This document shows, piece after piece, positions 56,537 through 64,000 of a stretch of 64,000 nucleotides of DNA. Source of the stretch: Cruorifilaria tuberocauda (lineage: Eukaryota; Nematoda; Chromadorea; Rhabditida; Onchocercidae). The DNA is taken from assembly GCA_013365365.1 (NCBI GenBank), contig JABVXU010000100.1, forward strand, positions 90,529-154,528. The letters run 5' to 3'. The notes under the pieces were generated by a model. That model was not told where the DNA came from and ran no database searches. It worked only from the letters and a program-made list of their open reading frames with translations. The position numbers were made by a program, and so were the translations under genes. Each line of letters starts with the position of its first letter. The stretch's first letter is position 1.

Positions 56537-59500
56537 CTAAATGGTCAAGTCATCTTCCTCTGTCTGCTCGATGACGCAATCGTTTAATCTGATTCGATAT
56601 GGTTTTGCTTTTGAGTCCTAAAAAGTGAAAATTTTCAATATTTCCTCGAATATTATTCTCCCGCAAAACTCAATTTTGAATAATTTTGTATCCGATAATG
56701 TACATGAAATCTACGTTTTCCCTCTGAAAAATGCATTTATCCTTCATAATATTTATAATTTTCCAGTTTTTCCTTTCTCGAAATTATCAATGATGATAGT
56801 GAATAGTACTCTAATCCTTTGTTATTCCTTAATAGTTCAAGAATCTGCAAATTCCCAAAAATTTGTAAATCTGTCAATAATGAAAGCAGATAATAATATA
56901 AAGTAATTAAGAGCACTATCAAGAATTACAAAAATACTTAGTTCTTTCTATTCATTTTAGAGATACTGAATGTATAATGAATACTTACCCTAATAGTAAT
57001 TTGTGTATCTGCTAAATTAATTTCCAAATTCAATGGAACAGTGGTTTTTTGATTATCGTATACGAAAGCAGAAAGGTGCATCAAAACGATATCATCAAGT
57101 GTTGCTCGAAATCCCTCAATTTGCATCTGAAATATCAGCTTGAAATGACGTAACAAATGTTTGAACAAAAACCATCTTCCAGCATCAATTACATCATACT
57201 GTGGACACATTTGCTTTTCCCTAGTGGAATCAGTCTGTCTAAAAAAAAGCCTAATTCACCAGCATGTTTTACAGAGATCGCAAAATTGATGGATAAGATT
57301 TATGCATTCAACTCACTTATAAGCCATAATAAGTACTCACTGCTTTCAAAAGATATGGACGGTGATGAAACTGATAAATTTTAAAGTTATCTAGAAATGC
57401 TTTATGAAATTTCCAAATTTGCATTTTCATGTTAGAAATTGTTTTAAAAAGAGATGTTTTCAGAAAACTTTAAACAGTAACGAAGAACTTGCAGAAATCT
57501 AAAAAAGAGTTGCAAGAAGAAAAATTTTCTAGAAAAAAGACTAACTTTCATTGAAAGAGACTGTCCAACGGATAGTGAATGAAACTGAAATTTAACGGTA
57601 GTTTTATCACTATTCGTCGAAATATTTCCAGCAGGATCGTAACTTTCCTTACAATTCATTGCAGCATAAATGTCTTCCAATTCCTTATTTAAATACTGAT
57701 GGATTGCAATCCTGTAATTTACGAGCATAAAAATTTAATAGATCGATATATTCATCTATAAAAATATACGCCAACATGCTTTTGCACTTACGCCGCAATG
57801 CATATATGTGAGATTATCTTCATTAAACTTACTAAAATTATAAAAACAAACTTTTTAGTGTCAGGTCATAAAAATATCCAGAGGATCTCTGAAATAATCT
57901 TGCTCAGCTTACTGCACAATTAAAATACCGTGCATGTTGGTTCGAACAGAACTAGAAGTCAACGCTTACTACACCTTCTTAATTTAACTCCCTTCCCCAT
58001 TTCTTCACTCCATTTTACCTCATTTATCCACATAGAAATGCATTCTAGTTTGCTTCGCCTAATCATTGTCTAGTAAATCCCTAAATCTTGAATAAAAAAT
58101 GTTCAAAAGAGATTTACCAACAAAAAACTTCAATTAACAATTATCTATCGACATTTTTTATTTATAATGCAGTTTAAATACTATCATAAAAACAGAATTT
58201 ACATTTATGTTATTACTGCGACAAATTGCAAACAATAGTTTGAACTTGACCAATTATGAGAAGTTTGAACTATCCTCTAAAATTTAAGCAACGAATAACA
58301 AGAACTGAATCTTTCAAACTCACTTTCTAATATATCCAGCTCCTTGTGAAGCATTCTTGAGCGATGATACTACCACATTTAGGTCGCTCAATAGTGCAGA
58401 AACAACATTCACCTACAAATCAATTTCACAAAATCTATTTGTCCATTCGCGAATAATATTCAGGTATTAAAGATTTATGCCGAATTCAATTTATAAAATT
58501 CAATTTGCAAATATTTAAATCTGAACTCTAAGAATGGCTCATGAAATTACAACCTGTTTTTTAAATTCTTTACAGATTTTTTTTCGCTTCGGCATTACTT
58601 CGTCAGCAAAGGCTTCTTCACCAATAGCAATTTCTTAAAAGGAAAATGATTGATACTTAATAATCAAAAAACATACATATGCTAATTTTTTATATCAATT
58701 ATAGTTTTTTGCCTACAGAGTAGCACTTTTTTTTAATTTGTCGTACTTTCAGGATAGTACGATATCTTCCGTTCGCTAATCAAAATAAGCCCAAGAAAGT
58801 TATTTACAACCTTATAAAGTTTCCATTTTTCAAATAAATGTTGATAATAAGTAGACCAACTGCGTACTTCGATGATTGTAGAAAAAAGTGGCACCCAATT
58901 TTCTACGTAAGGTAAAAAATTACCTTCAATAATGATGCCATCCTCACCAGTATTCAACACCAATAATTGTTGTTCTTCTTCCGAAATATTTGTTGTAAGT
59001 GACATTATTTCGTCTGATGCATCTTGTAATTCTGTAAGACAAATAAGTTTTTTTGGAGTATCATTAATTTGAAAAAATTGGACAAATTCTTAGAATTATA
59101 AACAGCCGAACAAGAATCTAAAAGAAGCAACTATAGTTTTATTCGAGTGTGTGTGAGAGATTAAAAGGAAAATTCGAAATTGTAATATTATTATCGGTGT
59201 ATTTTACTTTGCAGCACTGTCACTACAATTTCCTAACGAGTTATCAATTTTGTCATTTTTAACCATTATTTTCAATCGTTAGAAATTTTCCCACTGCTGT
59301 TATATGTTTATAAACCAAAAAAATAAAAATATTAAACAAATGGAACATAAACAAACCCTCATCCATTTGCTGTGGAAATTCAGGGAAATCATCTTCATCG
59401 TCATCTTGAAATGTTGTTGCACTTGGACTAGTCTGTTGTTGAGAATAACTGGCTGACGCTGTAAGTAATTCTTCAGCTGCAAATTACATGTTAATAATAA

Positions 59501-59955
59501 CCAATATACAGATAAACAAAAATAAAAATGTTGTAGAATTTAAAGAATTATGAAAGCATTGTTTGCAACACTTCCCGGAAAAGCAAAGAAATAAATCGAA
59601 GATCAAAATAAAACACTAATTTGTACGAATATCAAAAATCTTGGCAAATGAATGTAAATGTTCAATAATTTACAGGGTTGTAATGCCATTTTCATTTCAT
59701 TTATATTTTAATTAATAAATGTTACTAAATTACTAAAACTGATACTGCAATAAGTTAAAGAAGTCTAAGAGATCAAGATCCTTTCTTTACTTTATTTTGT
59801 CTTCTAATATCAATCAATTCAATTTACGGCGAGAAATGGTTCAAAAGAGAACGAACCCAAATTCACAGGATAGTAAAATCAGATTACTTATTATTAGATT
59901 GGTCCACTTCCTTTTTTAATAACTTACTGGATTTAAATATCTTACTCGTACTCAT
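56537..59955 (-). CDS. Uncharacterised 325-aa protein with acidic N-terminal region
   Basis: Not recognised. Exons in transcript order: 59928-59955, 59357-59476, 58747-59022, 58554-58633, 58324-58412, 57546-57711, 56989-57126, 56537-56617. They are joined by good splice signals (the first donor is A|GTAAGT) and sum to 978 nt in frame, 325 aa. Residues 1-75 are Ser/Gln/Asp-rich with DDDEDDFPEFPQQMDED. A Trp- and Tyr-rich globular stretch follows (about 90-140: LPYVENWVPLF, STYYQHLFEKW), then a basic patch MPKRKK and a likely helical region (VVSALLSDLNVVVSSLKNA). The last 90 residues look beta-rich (VPLNLEINLADTQITI ... YRIRLNDCVIE). That C-terminal pattern vaguely recalls strands of chorein/UHRF1BP1-type bridge-like lipid-transfer proteins. 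This is an impression, not an assignment. No signal peptide or membrane span is seen. Confidence 0.8.
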
Positions 59956-62588
59956 TTTTAAAAATTTTAAATTTTAAAAATTTAAGAACCTTTCAACTTT
60001 CAATTCAGTTTTAGCACCACTCAATAATGCATGGATCAATGTCAGCTTTTCATTTAACATCAATGAAACGAAATCGAGGGTTATTTTTGAGCAAGCACTA
60101 TTATTTACATTAACTGTATTTGATGCTATTTTATCTCTCCTACACACCATTAAAATATTTAATACTTCCAAAAAGAACATGATATCAAGAAAGATCTAAA
60201 GTTCCATAAGAAAACTTCAGAAAGAATGCAGATAAAATCATTTTACATTCAGATAAAATCGTTACTTCTCATATGCACTGTGGCAAAAACGAATATTAAA
60301 ATAGTTTTCACTGCACCATTAATTAGAAGACTTTAACGAGACTGAAAAAATTATATTGATTGATATCATGTTCGTATTCAACCTCTGCAATCAAATCGGA
60401 ACAAATATTGAATGTAATGGATAATTTATATGTTCATATATTGCTGATTTCTATGCTTTTTTTAAAATTGTCGCTGCTCCTTTATTGATCCGCAGTTATT
60501 TACATTTTTAAAGTATAATTTTATGTAAACCAATCAGTAATAGAAAAAAATCATTGTGTAATAAAGTAATGAAAAAATTAATTCACAGTTTACAAAAATA
60601 TAAATTCCCGCTTCTTGCCTTTTTTTCTCAAAAGTTTTTTTCATGAGAGCCAATATTTGCAATGAAACTATATATATGGTATGATTTGATTGAGGCTGGT
60701 ATATGGAGTTGTTTAAATACGAATGCAAACTCTCTTATAAAAGATGATTATGAAAATAACGGTGACGTGAGTTGACAGGTTTGTAGAGTGGTTTGCACAA
60801 TGACTGCTGGATTGCAGAAGTATGTGAAGTGCACACACGATCACACTGACTGTTTTCTTTTGAAAAATTGTGGTAATCAATTTGATTTCATTGATGTGAT
60901 GCCATATTGATGATATTGAATATAGCACTGAGATTAATTACTCGATTCATACGTCTTCTATTGATTGTCTACTATTTTTGATGGGATGGAAATAAACGAA
61001 GAAAGGCAAAAGTGGGACACAAACCAAAAATTGGTGTCACAAATATGACCTGACCAAATGATGGATACCATACCGAAAGTTCTCTTTCCCTGTATACTCA
61101 ACAAAAGAAATGAATACATTGAAACTTCTAGTGCCAGCAGCACATATTCTTAAAATGTTTCGCATTGATGAGCTATTCATTTTAGCTACTTTTCAGTCTG
61201 TTCGTTTATGACATAAAATTAGACTAATTTATAAAATGATCTATCACCGTTTCTATCGATCATATTTTTGCATAATTCTAGTAAGACAATGAGCGTACTT
61301 CACTATCCAAAACGCCAAATGTCAAACGTCAAAACGGTAAGGGCGGGGAAATAGTTCTGTGCGCTACAATCAGGACAGTTATTATAGTATCAAATGCATG
61401 CGTGAAGAGAGAGAATGGGTTATTGACATGGCTAAAGGCGATTAATACCTTTCGGTCGTTGGGGGCCAGTAAAGATAGGAACTGACCCGGTGACCTAAAT
61501 TATTCTGTCCCTCTACAAAACCGATAACGGGTATTTACTCTAACAACAGGTACTGAGTGAGTGTCGAATCCACTGACTTTCACCTGCTTCTTGCTTTGAG
61601 TTTTGCTTATCTTATTTAAATAGCAATAGCATTAACTATAAAGATGATATCTTCTACTTCTAAATTTTTGTAGAAAAATTTTCTTGAGAAATTTTTTCTA
61701 CAATTCCTCATAAAGGCATCCTTCAGTGTGATACGTATTATGAAAATGAATTTGAAAATTAAAATTCAGCAGCCATGCTGCTCTTCTCACAAAACGAATA
61801 TACTTCAATTCCATCCCACTTCGATCCTATCACCTACTGATGACGTTATGTCTGACAAGATTTTTCGGCAATTTAGCATATGGTTTCTTGAAGTTTTATG
61901 AGTTTTTTTCTTCAACTATTCTTTGAATGTTGAACGAAAGCAATTATATACTCGTTTGAACTTTTAAAATGGTAAGAGTAATGTTCAGAATGAACTTAGT
62001 TCTCATTGTATCATTGTTACTATCTTTTTTTGACTGTTAATCAAGGTAAACTTATCTGAAGTATTAGGCTATGTATAATAATCTAAATATATGCAGCAAT
62101 ATGGAAAAATGTCTAATCTGTGTCACTGGAATGTACCTTCTGTGTCTACAGAAGTAGGTTACATACCGTGCCATGCAATTATTTTCTTTTATTTTAGACA
62201 AATTTTGAAGGTCAAATAGCGACATAGAAGTTTCAGTATCAATTTCAAATGCAAAATTGTCAATTACTAGAGCATTTAAAACTATCTGTATCGAAAATTC
62301 TGGAATTATGTGCTATTCAGGCGCGCTTATATATGTAGATTCTTGATCCCATGAAGTGTAATTATCGAACTACTTAACGGCACAATCCATATTATTTAAT
62401 TCTTCTGTTTCGATTACTATTCGAAACGGTCTAATGCACAACTTCATTAATCTGCCGAACAATTGTAAGATGAATTGTTTTGAGGACGATTTTTCTGGAA
62501 CTAATCATATGGTGACAGGGTAGCGAAAGCCGACAAATCGATTTTTTGTACCTCATCACTTCACTTTTTATCTTATTTTCAAGTTGAT
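59956..62588. other. Intergenic DNA between divergent genes
   Basis: Shared upstream region of the 325-aa gene (-) and the LRR gene (+). Immediately upstream of the 325-aa gene's start is a self-complementary A/T tract (about 59955-59986). A less AT-rich block lies at about 61280-61560 and is reported as a finding. No exon or RNA gene could be identified. Confidence 0.5.
62570..62588 (+). promoter_or_regulatory. Putative spliced-leader acceptor of the LRR gene
   Basis: ATCTTATTTTCAAG is followed by TTGAT and then the ATG at 62589. The pyrimidine-rich acceptor and the 5-nt leader resemble nematode trans-splice sites. Confidence 0.5.
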
Positions 62589-63527
62589 ATGGTTATCTCT
62601 TCATCACGACAGTTAATATTACCAATTATTTTCGCATATTATGTGGAAACATTTTGCCCAAATCTCGATTCATGCATTTGTGATGATAAATCTGATGGTT
62701 ATTATATCGATTGTAAAGGTCTCATCGATACATCCTTGTCTGATGTTATACAATCATTAGGTAGAAGAAAAGTACAAAGGCTTACAGTTACTAATGCTTC
62801 ATGGGCGGTAAGTTTTTTTAGGCCATAGTGAATTTTTCCTGATTATAAGCGCTTTCCTTTTCGAAATTGATACTTTCTTCTTCTCTCTATCTAGCCATAC
62901 TTCACATAAAATCCAAAGGCCAATTCAAGGAAAGATTTGGGAAAACTAAAAAAAAAATCACAGATCCTCTTTACTTATTTTTATCCAACTCTATAACGCA
63001 AGCAAACATTCGCTATCTATTTTAAAAATCTTCTAGAATAAGATAAGATCTTGAATCACAGCAAAACAATGCAGTTTGAAATGAATTAAAAGAGTTAACT
63101 TAAATACATGACATAGAATTCAAACAAATGAGTACAAAAACGAATCCCTCATTTCTAAATTTCAGAATTTCCAATTTAGGTGCTCGATGAATTGCCATCA
63201 GCCAACATACGGTTTCTCCAGTTGATCTCGTGTGGCATTAAAAAAATTACGGATACAACTTTTGCTAAATTAGATAATTTGGAACATCTAACAATTACCG
63301 AAAATATGCTCACAAATATAACATCACTCCGTTATTTACCGAAGTTAATTTCGCTAAATCTCAATTATAATCAGGTAGTCTAATATTTCACAAAATTTAC
63401 AGCAATTTATTCAACATGAAATTAAAAAAATATTTTAGTTAACAGATTTATCCGATAATGCATTAAAAGGTGGCGAAAGTCTACGACATTTGCGCCTTCG
63501 AGGGAACAAAATTTGCTCACTTTCAAG
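62589..63527 (+). CDS. Secreted or membrane leucine-rich-repeat protein, 5' part
   Basis: Exons seen: 62589-62807, 63180-63374 and 63439-63527 (ends in phase 2 at AAG|GTTAGC), so the gene continues beyond the sequence given. The N-terminus has a hydrophobic signal-like segment (LILPIIFAYYVETFC) followed by a cysteine-rich cap with CPNLDSCICDD. Leucine-rich repeats come next: NIRFLQLISCGI, LEHLTITENMLTNI, LISLNLNYNQLTDL and LRHLRLRGNKI. Their spacing of about 23 residues is typical of extracellular LRRs. The architecture suits nematode extracellular-LRR-only or LRR transmembrane proteins (epithelial matrix or cell-surface roles). The missing C-terminus prevents a choice, so no symbol is given. 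Confidence 0.82.
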
Positions 63528-64000
63528 GTTAGCCCCAATTTTCTAGCCTGCTTTATATTATTGGTTATGTCTACTAAATAGATAACTGTTCCAAGTTATT
63601 ATACATTCTTAGGGCTCATAAAGTCACAAATTTTCAAGTGTCGTTTTTTGTCTGTCAACCCTGTTTCGGTAATTGCATCCAAAAAAATTAGCTCAGAAAC
63701 AGGTTTGACATGTTCCGTAAAATCAGCTACGGCATTGCACATTGAGCTTTTTCAATGGCTGGGTTAATTTTAATGAATATTTTACTAATGATAATATTAT
63801 CTACTAAAGTTGTGGCAAATGAGACATAGATGGCCTTGAACTAATTTTATGTAAGAATCTATTGACCAGTAATAACAACATGAATAACGAGATGAAGATT
63901 GGCAGTCAACTATTAAAATCAGAAAATTAGGGGTATAGAGAGGATTTTTGTGACTTTATAATTTCTAGTTCCAATTTTTCCCTTCCTTGTCTTTTTCCAC
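63528..64000 (+). other. Intron of the LRR gene running to the window end
   Basis: It begins with GTTAGC after 63527. No further LRR-coding segment was recognised before base 64000, so the next exon probably lies outside. Confidence 0.45.

Overview
The window looks like nuclear DNA of a nematode, most likely a filarial one. It is strongly AT-rich. Genes are split into many short exons by small introns with TTTCAG or TTTTAG acceptors, and two start codons sit 5 nt after such acceptors, as in spliced-leader trans-spliced genes. The proteins point the same way: a muscle myosin regulatory light chain very close to nematode MLC-1/MLC-2, the long nematode-type trehalose-6-phosphate synthase, and a phospholipase C-epsilon. 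Assignment to filariae rather than another clade is inference. I saw no prokaryotic operon, CRISPR array, intact transposon or obvious Wolbachia insert.

Layout, left to right. 1-6852: non-coding. 6853-8524 (+): myosin regulatory light chain, 4 coding exons, 170 aa. 8525-11767: intergenic. 11929-15339 (-): SLC17 (sialin-like) transporter, 11 exons, 480 aa. 15340-19792: intergenic. 19793-28496 (-): trehalose-6-phosphate synthase, 26 exons that join in frame to 1367 aa. 28497 to about 37.8 kb: long space between two divergent genes, holding a (CAG)n block, a purine-rich tract, a (CA)n block, a CACGTG element and a few possible 5' exons of the next gene. 39963-54161 (+): phospholipase C-epsilon, 32 exons, about 1850 aa recovered, 5' end not fixed. 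56537-59955 (-): unrecognised 325-aa acidic protein, 8 exons. 62589 to beyond 63527 (+): 5' part of a secreted leucine-rich-repeat protein that continues past the sequence shown.

The genes are ordinary metazoan housekeeping, muscle and signalling genes with separate transcription. Nothing suggests they act as one system. The myosin and SLC17 genes are convergent, the synthase and phospholipase are divergent, the phospholipase and the 325-aa gene are convergent, and the 325-aa and LRR genes are divergent.

The observations most worth checking are three irregularities in the phospholipase C-epsilon gene. There is an in-frame TGA in an N-terminal exon, an ATACGT where a GTACGT splice donor is expected inside the RasGEF domain, and an exon junction between the two RA domains that I cannot splice in frame. 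They could be sequencing errors, allele-specific lesions or unusual splicing. The synthase is also notable because its C-terminal phosphatase-like domain keeps the HAD active-site signature. All exon limits were set by eye from splice signals, reading phase and family knowledge.
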